From: Kallipyga massiliensis ph2
Lineage (GTDB): Bacteria > Bacillota > Clostridia > Tissierellales > Peptoniphilaceae
Reading direction: 5' to 3'
NCBI RefSeq assembly: GCF_000311985.1
Contig: NZ_HE978585.1
Coordinates: 964,224 to 1,028,223 of the forward strand
Length of the DNA stretch: 64,000 nt
The notes under the pieces: generated by a model
Database searches by the model: none
Seen by the model: the letters and a program-made list of their open reading frames with translations, nothing else
What the model was told of the DNA's origin: nothing
Part shown: positions 1 to 7,247 of the stretch, one piece after another
How positions within the stretch are numbered: the first letter of the stretch is position 1
Layout: each line of letters opens with the position of its first letter
Program-made: the position numbers and the translations under genes

Positions 1-1
1 C

Positions 2-2176
2 CTGGACCGACTAAGGGATCAATTTGAAGACTTGAAGAAATCCTATCAGGATACAAAAATTGGATTGATGTCATTGGTTTCTTATTTGAGCCAGGTCAAC
101 CAGGCCATGAAGAGGATCAGCGGACAGTCGGTAGAGATGAAAGAGAAGGCGGGATCCTGGGAAGCCGCAGTGAAGGACCTCCCACCGGGAGCGATGGCGT
201 CCGGCTTCCGGGGAGATTTTCAAGCAAAAGCCGGCCAGGAGAACTTTGAGGACTTTGACCGCCTGGCCAGTGAGATGGAAGAAATGGGAAAAACGGTTGC
301 TGACCAGTTGGAAGCCTGGAAGGAGGTCAGTTTTGAGGGGAAGAAGTTGGACCAACTCAGCTTTTCCACCTGGCTGGACCGGGAAAAATCTTTAATTCTT
401 TCCGGACAAAGGGGAGAAATCCAAGCGCCCGGGAAAAATTCTCTTGGTGGGAAAGAATTTTCAGAGGAAGTCTTGGATGCCCAGTCCTCCCTGACCAGCC
501 TATCTCCGGACAAGCGGGCAGGGCTCCTGGAATTTATCCGGGCCTGGAATCAAAAGAGGAAGTTGAAGAAGCAGGCTAAATGGGCGGATAAACTTAGAAT
601 GACCAATTTGGCCGGTTCTCTGTCCCAGTATATCCCTTCCGATAGCCTGAGTCGCTATCCGGTGGGAGGAGGGCTCCTGAGCGGGTCAGAAAATCTTTCA
701 ATAGGGGGCCTGACCGGAGATACCACCATCATGGACCTGGTCCTTTCCGGTTTTAAGCAATCAAGTCAGGTCTTTTCTTATGAAGACTTTATCGATGAAA
801 CGGGGATTCGGGCCAAACTCTATCTCTATTGGACAGGAATGTTTAGCCACCGGACGACCCAAAAAATGGAGGAGAAGGAGGGGGAGGACCGACTTTCGCT
901 TACCGGCTACCCTCTTAAAGAACGTCCTTTCTATGGGGGTGAGTTGGAATATATCCTCTTTGGTAAGGATGCCTTTTTGGATAACCTCCAAAGGGCTGCC
1001 TTGGCGATCTCCGGCCTTCGCTTGATGATGAATGCGGCCTATGCCTTCACTTCCGCCGACCTTTATCAACAGACGGCCCCCCTGGCAACGGCCATCGCCG
1101 GCTGGTCGGGATTTGGAGTTCCCTTTGTCCAATCCGTTTTTTTAGGAATTCTTGCCATTGGAGAAACCAAGCTCGATATGGATGACCTCTTAGCGGGCAT
1201 GGAAGTACCTGTCTTGAAAAGCCCATCCTCCTGGCGTTTTTCCCTCTCCGGGATCAAGCCTATGGCTCAATCCATAGTAGGCGACCTTTTTGACGCCGGG
1301 GAGTTTCAAGCGGCTTCGTCTGTGGAGGCAGCGAAGGAACTGGTCAATGAAAAGATGACAGCCATTGCTTCTTCAGCAAAGGAGATGGCCAAGAATGCCA
1401 TCAAAACACCCATTCAAACCTGGATGACCCAGGCCTTGTCTAAAATTCAAAAGCCCGATCCGGACAAGGAGGCCGGTGAACTCAAGGCCTTGATTGGGCA
1501 GATAGGGAGTGTGAATTCAGGGGGAAGCCTGGATAGGGCTATCCAAGGGGCAGGCCATCGTTTGGGAGGGAAGACGGGAGACTTGATGGCGGCCTTAGGA
1601 GAATTGCGAGAGAAAAAAGCTAAGGAGAAAAGGCTAACGGCTGACTTGGTGAAAGAATTAAACGATAAGGTTGACCAGATTGTGGATCCCCTGGTCGACC
1701 AGGCGACGTCAAGCATTGACGGGATCTCCGATCAATGGACCCGGAAGCTGCATAGCATCCGTCAGACGAGTGAGGCGGAAAGCAAGAAGGCTCTGGGAGA
1801 ATGGCTGGATGGATTTCAGAAAGAAATGGGCGGGGGAGATTTGGGAACAGGTCTTGCCACCGGAGCTGGGCTCAGCATGGGCTATGAGGACTACATTAAG
1901 CTCTTTCTCTTTATGGCCTTGACCGGACCGGGAAAGGAGGCCCTCTTGGTCAACACCTGCAAGCTCATCCACGCGGAAAATGGGGATACGGACTTGACCC
2001 TGGCCCCTACGGCCCTTAGCTGGACCGGGCTTGGTCGGGTCAAGCTGACCCTGATCGGGAAAAACAGCATCTGGGCACCATCCACCTCATTCCAGGAGGG
2101 GTCCTATGAGATTAAAAAAACTTGGATTGAAGGATATGGGGAGAAGGAAATTAAAGACAGGGGAGGCGGTGGATGA
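2..2176 (+). CDS. DUF5702-like Tad-pilus-associated protein, 5' partial
   Basis: The frame is open to the left edge, so the start lies outside the window; an in-frame TTG at 32 is probably internal. About 725 codons are visible. Residues near 300-400 hold the part I recognise as DUF5702-like: an 'LEYILFGKD' stretch, then two hydrophobic segments and a 'DDLLAGMEVPVLK' segment. The C-terminal third is rich in Lys/Glu/Ala and probably helical. As I know the family, such proteins sit next to TadE-like pseudopilins in Bacillota Tad/Flp loci; their biochemical role is unknown. The stop overlaps the next start (ATGA), so the two genes are translationally coupled. The family call is from memory of sequence style; the location in a Tad cluster is well supported by the next gene. 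Confidence 0.6.
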   Translation: MDRLRDQFEDLKKSYQDTKIGLMSLVSYLSQVNQAMKRISGQSVEMKEKAGSWEAAVKDLPPGAMASGFRGDFQAKAGQENFEDFDRLASEMEEMGKTVADQLEAWKEVSFEGKKLDQLSFSTWLDREKSLILSGQRGEIQAPGKNSLGGKEFSEEVLDAQSSLTSLSPDKRAGLLEFIRAWNQKRKLKKQAKWADKLRMTNLAGSLSQYIPSDSLSRYPVGGGLLSGSENLSIGGLTGDTTIMDLVLSGFKQSSQVFSYEDFIDETGIRAKLYLYWTGMFSHRTTQKMEEKEGEDRLSLTGYPLKERPFYGGELEYILFGKDAFLDNLQRAALAISGLRLMMNAAYAFTSADLYQQTAPLATAIAGWSGFGVPFVQSVFLGILAIGETKLDMDDLLAGMEVPVLKSPSSWRFSLSGIKPMAQSIVGDLFDAGEFQAASSVEAAKELVNEKMTAIASSAKEMAKNAIKTPIQTWMTQALSKIQKPDPDKEAGELKALIGQIGSVNSGGSLDRAIQGAGHRLGGKTGDLMAALGELREKKAKEKRLTADLVKELNDKVDQIVDPLVDQATSSIDGISDQWTRKLHSIRQTSEAESKKALGEWLDGFQKEMGGGDLGTGLATGAGLSMGYEDYIKLFLFMALTGPGKEALLVNTCKLIHAENGDTDLTLAPTALSWTGLGRVKLTLIGKNSIWAPSTSFQEGSYEIKKTWIEGYGEKEIKDRGGGG

Positions 2177-3231
2177 AGAATAAGCTCTTGTTGAGAAGGG
2201 GAAGGAGGGAAGAGGGATCCCTGACCATCGAGGCCGCTTTGATCATGGGGATCATGGTGATTTTTATCACCGGATGGATTCTCATCCTTCACCTCCTGAA
2301 AATCCAGGCCTACACCCAGCATGCCCTGGATCAAACGGCCCTCAACCTCTCTGACGACCTCTCCATGGTCCATTCCCTCAGGGAGGGGGTCAACCAGATT
2401 GGAAACTATTTGAAAGATACGGTGGATCTCCGCCCCCCTGAGGCATTAAAGGGCCTGGATATGGGGGGGATAGAAGACCTGGCCCTTAAAGGGTCAAGCC
2501 AGCTGGCCTTCAGCAAGGCCTTAAAAGGAGGAGGAGAAAAACTTTCCCCGGCCATTTCCCAATGGATGGGGGATCCTGTTCTTGAAACGACAATTGATGA
2601 TGATCAAGATATCATCCAATTAAAGCTCACTTATGAGATAAGATTGCCGGGCCCCCTCCAGGCCTTCGGCCCGAAAATCGTCCATCAAAATGTGGAGACA
2701 GGCATCTGGCTTTTAACCGATGAGCCAGTCGTGGGGATCTGGGACGAAGACGATCGCAATAAGAAAAAAGAGGAGTCCATATGGAAGGAATCCAATTTCT
2801 CCCGAGGGAGGAAGTTTGCCGAAAAATACCGAAAGCAATCAGCCCAGCCCCTTCCACCCGGACAGGGGATCGATTTTATCGACAGCGGGGGGAAAGGAGT
2901 GGCCATCTATTCCCTCAATATTTTTTCAGACCATTACAGCCTGGGAAAGGGGATGGACCCATCGGGCTATCAGTTAAAAAAAGATGGTCTTGAAAAAAAG
3001 TTAATCTCTTATCTCCGGAAAACCAAGAGGGATATAGGAAAGGTGAATTCCGGTCAAGGAGGAAAAGAGACGGTGAAATCAGGCGGCTTGCTTATCATCG
3101 TTCCGGAGGAGGCGAAAGTTTTTTCAGCCGACCTTGAGGTTCTAGGTCAGGATCTTGAAAGAAAAGAAGGTCTTTCTGTGGACTTTATTTATGACCAGAA
3201 AGCCCTCGTTGAAGGGGGAAAGGATGATTAG
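2173..3231 (+). CDS. TadE-like pseudopilin
   Basis: A 352-residue protein with a class III type prepilin signature at the N terminus: a basic stretch, then EEGSLTIEAALI followed by about 20 hydrophobic residues. Cleavage after the Gly by a TadV/CpaA-type peptidase would leave the Glu at position 5 of the mature chain, as in TadE/TadF pseudopilins. The rest is soluble and presumably outside the membrane. It is longer than classical TadE (about 150-200 aa), as is usual for Gram-positive versions. It starts inside the stop codon of the DUF5702-like gene and overlaps the next gene by 8 bases, so all three are one operon. No prepilin peptidase or TadABC gene is in view; they would have to lie upstream of the window or elsewhere. 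Confidence 0.7.
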   Translation: MKNKLLLRRGRREEGSLTIEAALIMGIMVIFITGWILILHLLKIQAYTQHALDQTALNLSDDLSMVHSLREGVNQIGNYLKDTVDLRPPEALKGLDMGGIEDLALKGSSQLAFSKALKGGGEKLSPAISQWMGDPVLETTIDDDQDIIQLKLTYEIRLPGPLQAFGPKIVHQNVETGIWLLTDEPVVGIWDEDDRNKKKEESIWKESNFSRGRKFAEKYRKQSAQPLPPGQGIDFIDSGGKGVAIYSLNIFSDHYSLGKGMDPSGYQLKKDGLEKKLISYLRKTKRDIGKVNSGQGGKETVKSGGLLIIVPEEAKVFSADLEVLGQDLERKEGLSVDFIYDQKALVEGGKDD

Positions 3232-4099
3232 GGAAAGGCGGTGGGCCTATCCGGCTATTCTCATTGTGGTTACCCTATGCTTGACCCTGGTCAGTTTCGG
3301 CCAGGTCCGGGCCCGGACCCAAGCCAGGGCTCGGGTGGAAGAGGAGCTTTCTATTCTTCTGGGGGAAGGCTTTTATAAAGAGGCTCTGTCCAAGATTCAG
3401 GGCTTAAAAAGCGAGGATCGCAGCTTCTTCTCCTTCCGCGAGCTTACTGCCTTGGTGGGCATGGGAAATTTAAACCGGGCAGAAAACTTCCTGGACAAGG
3501 ACCGGGATTTTCAACAGAAGGGAGAAGGAAGTCAGTTGATTTTTCAGGCCTGGAAGGAAAAGCAGGCCTATGACCGGGCCTACCTTTTTTTAAAAAGCCA
3601 CCAGGCTGACTTTCCTCAGAAGGATTACCGAGGCTCCATCTTGGACCTCCTCCGGAAACAGCGGGTTTTTCCCTGTCAATCGGCTTTTCAAACCGGTTGG
3701 TTTGATGGAGTGAGTATTCTCAGGGATAAGCAGGGAGCCTATCTTGTGGATGGATCGGGACAGGGCCTGAACTTTGACCGCTATGAGGAGATTCGCCCCA
3801 TCCAAGGAGGATTTATGGCCAAAAGAAAGGACTATTGGGTTCGCTTGGATAAAAGAGGCCGGTTCGGGGGATTGACGGATGGGGAAGAAAAGATCCTGGA
3901 AGAAGAAAAAGATTTTTTCTTTGAAAGGAGGCAAAGTCAGGGATTGTGGGGCTTTGATTACCAGGGAAAGTCTATCCTTCCTTGTGAATATGAGAGACTT
4001 TCTCCTCTTTCCTCTAAGGGAGTGGCCTTTGGTCAAAAGGAGGGGGCATGGTACCGGATCGTTTTTCCCGCCCTCAGCCAGGGGACAGGGGAATCCTAG
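3224..4099 (+). CDS. Membrane-anchored WG-repeat-like protein of the Tad operon
   Basis: 291 residues from the ATG at 3224, chosen because a GGGGGAAAGG Shine-Dalgarno sits just upstream and the preceding gene ends at 3231; a longer frame upstream lies inside the TadE-like gene. Residues about 7-25 form one membrane anchor. A Glu/Lys-rich helical segment that looks like one or two TPR-type hairpins follows (about 35-120). From about 150 to the end the chain has short beta-type repeats with 'GLWGFDYQGK', 'YLVDGSGQ' and 'LPCEYERLSPL', the style of WG (KWG) repeats. The function is not known. Position suggests an accessory envelope protein of the pilus locus. No clear terminator follows; a weak promoter for the next operon lies at 4111-4140. 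Confidence 0.55.
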   Translation: MIRERRWAYPAILIVVTLCLTLVSFGQVRARTQARARVEEELSILLGEGFYKEALSKIQGLKSEDRSFFSFRELTALVGMGNLNRAENFLDKDRDFQQKGEGSQLIFQAWKEKQAYDRAYLFLKSHQADFPQKDYRGSILDLLRKQRVFPCQSAFQTGWFDGVSILRDKQGAYLVDGSGQGLNFDRYEEIRPIQGGFMAKRKDYWVRLDKRGRFGGLTDGEEKILEEEKDFFFERRQSQGLWGFDYQGKSILPCEYERLSPLSSKGVAFGQKEGAWYRIVFPALSQGTGES

Positions 4100-4110
4100 G
4101 AGGTCAAACT

Positions 4111-4140
4111 TTGGTATTTTTCTTTTCTTTATACTAAAAT
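4111..4140 (+). promoter_or_regulatory. Possible promoter upstream of yhbY
   Basis: TTGGTA (4111-4116), an 18-base spacer and TAAAAT (4135-4140) in an AT-rich stretch between the end of the Tad genes and yhbY. Match to the sigma-A consensus is moderate, so this is tentative. Confidence 0.35.
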
Positions 4141-4199
4141 ACTATTGTTGAAAGATGGGAGATCCTATCCCCAAGAATATGAGGAAATAAGGAGAGAAA

Positions 4200-4490
4200 A
4201 TGCTTACAGGAAAACAACGCAGCTATCTGAAGTCTTTATCAAACGGCCTGCATTCCACCTTGATTATTGGAAAAGAGGGAGTGACAAAAAACACCCTTAA
4301 GGAATTGGAAGACCAGCTGACCGCCAATGAACTCGTCAAAATGACCTTTTTGGATACGGCCGGGGTGGATCCTGAAGATGAGGTGGACCAGCTTCTTGAA
4401 CTCCTGGATGCGGAATTTGTCTCTCATTTGGGTTCTAAACTTGTCATTTACCGGTCTTCCAAGAATGCCAAGATCCAGCTTCCTAAATAG
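4200..4490 (+). CDS. yhbY: Ribosome assembly RNA-binding protein YhbY (CRM domain)
   Basis: A 96-residue single-domain CRM protein. It starts with LTGKQRSYLKSL and has the typical 'IIGKEGVTKNTLKELEDQL' helix with the GxxG-like RNA-binding loop, ending in 'LGSKLVIYRSSKN'. The family binds pre-50S ribosomal particles. The start follows an AAGGAGAG Shine-Dalgarno. It heads a tight cluster yhbY-nadD-yqeK-rsfS-comEA; nadD starts 9 bases after its stop. The same order occurs in Bacillus (yqeI-nadD-yqeK-yqeL), which supports the calls. Length and motifs are normal. Confidence 0.93.
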   Translation: MLTGKQRSYLKSLSNGLHSTLIIGKEGVTKNTLKELEDQLTANELVKMTFLDTAGVDPEDEVDQLLELLDAEFVSHLGSKLVIYRSSKNAKIQLPK

Positions 4491-4498
4491 GTTGACCC

Positions 4499-5107
4499 AT
4501 GAGAAAGAAACAGAGACTGGCGATCTATGGAGGGACTTTCGACCCCATACACATGGGTCATCTCCTTATCGCCGAGACTTCGCGGACCCTCCTGGGCTTG
4601 GACCGGGTCTATTTTCTCCCAGCCTTCAGCCCTCCCCACAAGGACTTTAAGGGAGACAGCGCCCGGGCAAGGTTGGATATGCTGGAACTGGCCATCAAAG
4701 ACAACCCCCATTTTGCCATAGACTACCGGGAAATTGAAAGCGGAAAAGTTCGCTACTCGGTAGACACGGTCAAGGAAATCCAGAAGGAGAATCCTGACCA
4801 TGAGATTTGTTTTATTGTCGGGGAGGATTCCCTGATGGATATCGGAACATGGCACCGCCCTGAGGATCTTTTAAGTCGGGTCCACCTGGTGGTAGCGACC
4901 CGGATGGGGATAAAGGGGGATCCAGCAAAAAAAGCGGAGGCCCTCCGCCGTCAAGGCTATCAAATTACTCTTTTTTCTCGTTTTATCACCGGCCTATCGT
5001 CAACGGAGATCCGCCGGGAAGTGAAGGCAGGGCGGTCCATCCACTATGCCGTTCCTGAGAAGGTGGAAAAGTATATTCTTGAGAGGGGGCTCTACCTTGG
5101 AGAATGA
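4499..5107 (+). CDS. nadD: Nicotinate-nucleotide adenylyltransferase NadD
   Basis: 202 residues. It transfers AMP from ATP to nicotinate mononucleotide to give deamido-NAD, a late step of NAD synthesis. The nucleotidyltransferase signature is clear: 'IYGGTFDPIHMGHL' (residues about 9-22) and 'GLSSTEIRREVKAG' (about 165-178), which correspond to the (T/H)xGH and ISST(x)R ATP-binding motifs. 'FIVGEDSLMDIGTWHRPEDLL' is the substrate-pocket segment, with the usual G(A/E)D and TW. Normal length. The 3' end overlaps the yqeK start by 11 bases. Confidence 0.95.
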   Translation: MRKKQRLAIYGGTFDPIHMGHLLIAETSRTLLGLDRVYFLPAFSPPHKDFKGDSARARLDMLELAIKDNPHFAIDYREIESGKVRYSVDTVKEIQKENPDHEICFIVGEDSLMDIGTWHRPEDLLSRVHLVVATRMGIKGDPAKKAEALRRQGYQITLFSRFITGLSSTEIRREVKAGRSIHYAVPEKVEKYILERGLYLGE

Positions 5108-5738
5108 ATGCTCAATATTTTTGGATATGGTCGAGAAGGTATCCTTGGATTTTCTGGACAGGGAGCCATACAAAGAGTGGAATGAGATGTTAGAGTCCAG
5201 CCTCTCCGACCATAGGTACCGGCATGTGGTTCGGGTCACTAGAACAGCCATTGCCCTGGCCCACTATTACGGAGAGGACGAAAAAAAATCAGCCCAGGCG
5301 GCCTTCCTCCACGATATGGCCAAAAAAAATGAAAAGCGATATTTCAACCGGCTCTTAGAGTTGGGCTATGTCAATGAAGAGGATTGGGAGCCCAGTCCCT
5401 ATTTTCACGCCTACCTGGGAGGGCTTGCTGTTCGCTACCTATTGGGCGTGGAGGATATGGACATCGTCCGGGCCATCCAGTCCCATACCCTGGGATCCGA
5501 CCATATGTCAAGGCTGGATAAGATCATCTTTCTGGCCGACCTCATCGAACCGGGAAGGGACTTTCCCACCCTGCCGGCCATTCAGGAAGCAGCCCTTCAA
5601 AGTCTGAATGAAGGCGTTCTGAAGGCCATGGATAATACTATTTCATATTTGGTTAAATCGGATTCCTCCATCAACCCCCAAACGATTGTGGCCAGAAATG
5701 CCCTTTTGAAGGAGATGAAGGAAGCCAAGAAAGGATAG
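5097..5738 (+). CDS. yqeK: HD-domain phosphohydrolase YqeK (symmetrical Ap4A hydrolase)
   Basis: 213 residues from a TTG at 5097, chosen because a GAGGGGG Shine-Dalgarno lies 8 or so bases upstream; the next ATG (5127) has no ribosome binding site. HD-domain metal ligands are visible: 'RYRHVVRVTRTA', 'AAFLHDMAKK', 'FHAYLGGLAVRYLLG' and 'AIQSHTLGS'. YqeK enzymes cleave diadenosine tetraphosphate symmetrically to two ADP. The gene overlaps nadD by 11 bases and is followed 4 bases later by rsfS, the conserved order in Bacillota. The function is by family and context. Confidence 0.9.
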   Translation: MENECSIFLDMVEKVSLDFLDREPYKEWNEMLESSLSDHRYRHVVRVTRTAIALAHYYGEDEKKSAQAAFLHDMAKKNEKRYFNRLLELGYVNEEDWEPSPYFHAYLGGLAVRYLLGVEDMDIVRAIQSHTLGSDHMSRLDKIIFLADLIEPGRDFPTLPAIQEAALQSLNEGVLKAMDNTISYLVKSDSSINPQTIVARNALLKEMKEAKKG

Positions 5739-5742
5739 AAAA

Positions 5743-6123
5743 TTGACGGACATGAAGAAAGAGTCCCTGGAAAAAAACGACCTCATTTTGAAGGTGGCAG
5801 ATGATAAGTTGGCCAAGGATATCACGATCCTTGAAATGGATCCGGGACGGGTAATCTGCGATTATTTTATTATTATGACGGGACGAAATAAAAACCACAC
5901 CCAGGCCATTGCCGATGCGATTGAAGATTCCCTTTATGAGAATGAGATCCCCCCTTTGAGAAAAGATGGGTTTAGGGAGGGGTCCTGGATCCTGCTCGAT
6001 TGCGGGGAGACCCTGGTCCACATCTTCACCTCGGATCAAAGGGACTTTTATAACCTGGAGGGCCTCTGGTCTAAAGAGACCAAGGACAAAGAAGGGCAGG
6101 AGAAGGAAGAGACGGAAGAATAG
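5743..6123 (+). CDS. rsfS: Ribosomal silencing factor RsfS
   Basis: 126 residues from a TTG start at 5743 preceded by AGAAAGGA; an ATG three codons later is an alternative. The Iojap/RsfS core is clear: 'AKDITILEMDP', 'CDYFIIMTGRNKNHTQAIADAIE' and 'SWILLDCGETLVHIFTSDQRDFYNLEGLW'. RsfS binds L14 and keeps 30S and 50S apart when nutrients are short. The C-terminal Lys/Glu-rich tail is longer than usual and low in complexity. It lies 4 bases after yqeK and 18 before comEA. Confidence 0.94.
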   Translation: MTDMKKESLEKNDLILKVADDKLAKDITILEMDPGRVICDYFIIMTGRNKNHTQAIADAIEDSLYENEIPPLRKDGFREGSWILLDCGETLVHIFTSDQRDFYNLEGLWSKETKDKEGQEKEETEE

Positions 6124-6141
6124 AAGAGAAAGAGGGGAAAC

Positions 6142-6777
6142 TTGGGAGGAAAAAAAGAAAAAATCCTTTTGGTCGTGGCCGGACTGGGCTTGGTCCTGTA
6201 TGGGCTTTGGACCGGCCTAGGGAAGAAGGACAAGGGGATCATTGAAGGGCGGACAGACCCTCCTTCTCAGGAGTCCGTTGAGGAAGAGGAGTTAAGCCAT
6301 CAGGAAGCGAGCCAGGAGGAGTCTTCTGAGCCTGCCCCCCTGCTCTATGTCCATGTGGACGGAGCGGTGAAGAATCCGGGTGTCTACGAATTCCCGGAAG
6401 GAGCCAGGGTCAAGGATGCCATAGAGGGAGCAGGAGGCCTGACATCCGGTGGTGATACCGGGTCTTTGAACCTGGCCCAAAGGCTTTCCGATGAAATGAA
6501 GATCCATGTCCCTAAGGAAGGGGAGGCGGTGGCGCCATCGGATTTGACAACCCATCCTTCTGGCGGTGGAGGAGAGGGGAAGGCCGGGAAGGTGAATATC
6601 AACCGGGCTTCCCTGGAGGAATTGACCAGCCTTCCCTCGGTCGGAGAAAGTCGTGCCCGGGAGATTATTTCCTACCGCGAACGGTCTCCCTTTGTCAAAC
6701 CCGAGGATATCATGAACGTTTCCGGGATCGGCCAAAAAACTTTCGACAAGATGAAGGACCTGATTTCCGTGAAGTAG
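6142..6777 (+). CDS. comEA: Competence DNA receptor ComEA (SLBB + helix-hairpin-helix)
   Basis: 211 residues from a TTG at 6142 with a GAGGGG Shine-Dalgarno. One membrane anchor (about residues 7-25), an acidic Ser/Glu linker, an SLBB domain beginning 'LYVHVDGAVKNPGVYEF' (about 73-135), a Gly-rich linker, and a C-terminal double helix-hairpin-helix 'VNINRASLEELTSLPSVGE' (about 150-211). ComEA binds incoming double-stranded DNA at the outer face of the membrane. The membrane channel gene comEC does not follow, which is unusual; in its place comes secG with its own promoter. Confidence 0.9.
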   Translation: MGGKKEKILLVVAGLGLVLYGLWTGLGKKDKGIIEGRTDPPSQESVEEEELSHQEASQEESSEPAPLLYVHVDGAVKNPGVYEFPEGARVKDAIEGAGGLTSGGDTGSLNLAQRLSDEMKIHVPKEGEAVAPSDLTTHPSGGGGEGKAGKVNINRASLEELTSLPSVGESRAREIISYRERSPFVKPEDIMNVSGIGQKTFDKMKDLISVK

Positions 6778-6806
6778 TTGATTTGCCCTGCTTTCTCTGG
6801 TATAAT
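6778..6806 (+). promoter_or_regulatory. secG promoter (extended -10)
   Basis: TTGATT (6778-6783), a 17-base spacer and a perfect TATAAT (6801-6806) with TGG directly upstream, an extended -10. It begins in the base after the comEA stop codon and so sets secG apart from the upstream operon. Confidence 0.8.
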
Positions 6807-6848
6807 TTTTTGAGTTGTTGGAATCTTTTTAAGTAAGGGGTGAAGACT

Positions 6849-7073
6849 TTGAAGACTTTTTTCATTATCGTCTTGGTCATCGCAAGTGTGGCCATCATTG
6901 GAGCAACGACTCTTATGGACCCGAAGACCGGGGCCGGGACTTCCTATGGCCAGGATGCCAATGCGTTCGGGACCTCTGCCTACAAGGGCAAGGACATTAT
7001 GCTCAACAAGGTAACGACAATCTTTTCGATCATTTTCGTCATTAGCCTGATCGGACTTGTCGTTGTAAAATAG
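6849..7073 (+). CDS. secG: Preprotein translocase subunit SecG
   Basis: 74 residues from a TTG at 6849, eight bases after a TAAGGGG Shine-Dalgarno; a GTG at 6840 lies on top of that site and is less likely. Two membrane helices (about 1-20 and 52-73) flank a polar loop with 'GTSYGQDANAFG', matching the conserved SecG loop. SecG is the accessory membrane subunit of SecYEG. Own promoter (6778-6806) and terminator (7094-7123), so it is a single-gene unit. Placing secG directly before rnr and smpB is the standard Bacillota order. Confidence 0.9.
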   Translation: MKTFFIIVLVIASVAIIGATTLMDPKTGAGTSYGQDANAFGTSAYKGKDIMLNKVTTIFSIIFVISLIGLVVVK

Positions 7074-7093
7074 TTTTACCAGCATGGAATCCC

Positions 7094-7123
7094 AAAGCCT
7101 CCAACTTGCGTTGGAGGCTTTTC
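7094..7123 (+). terminator. Rho-independent terminator of secG
   Basis: AAAGCCTCCAAC, loop TTGC, GTTGGAGGCTTTT: a 12-bp perfect stem with a short T tract. Confidence 0.85.
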
Positions 7124-7247
7124 TTGTTTCCCTTCTTATACCGGGCCGCTAAGCCTCCCCATAATGGGTAAGAAAAGAGATGAAGAATTCGTATCGAGAG
7201 GGAAAGAATTGAAGGAAAAGAGACCGGATAGAACAAAGGAAGGTAGT

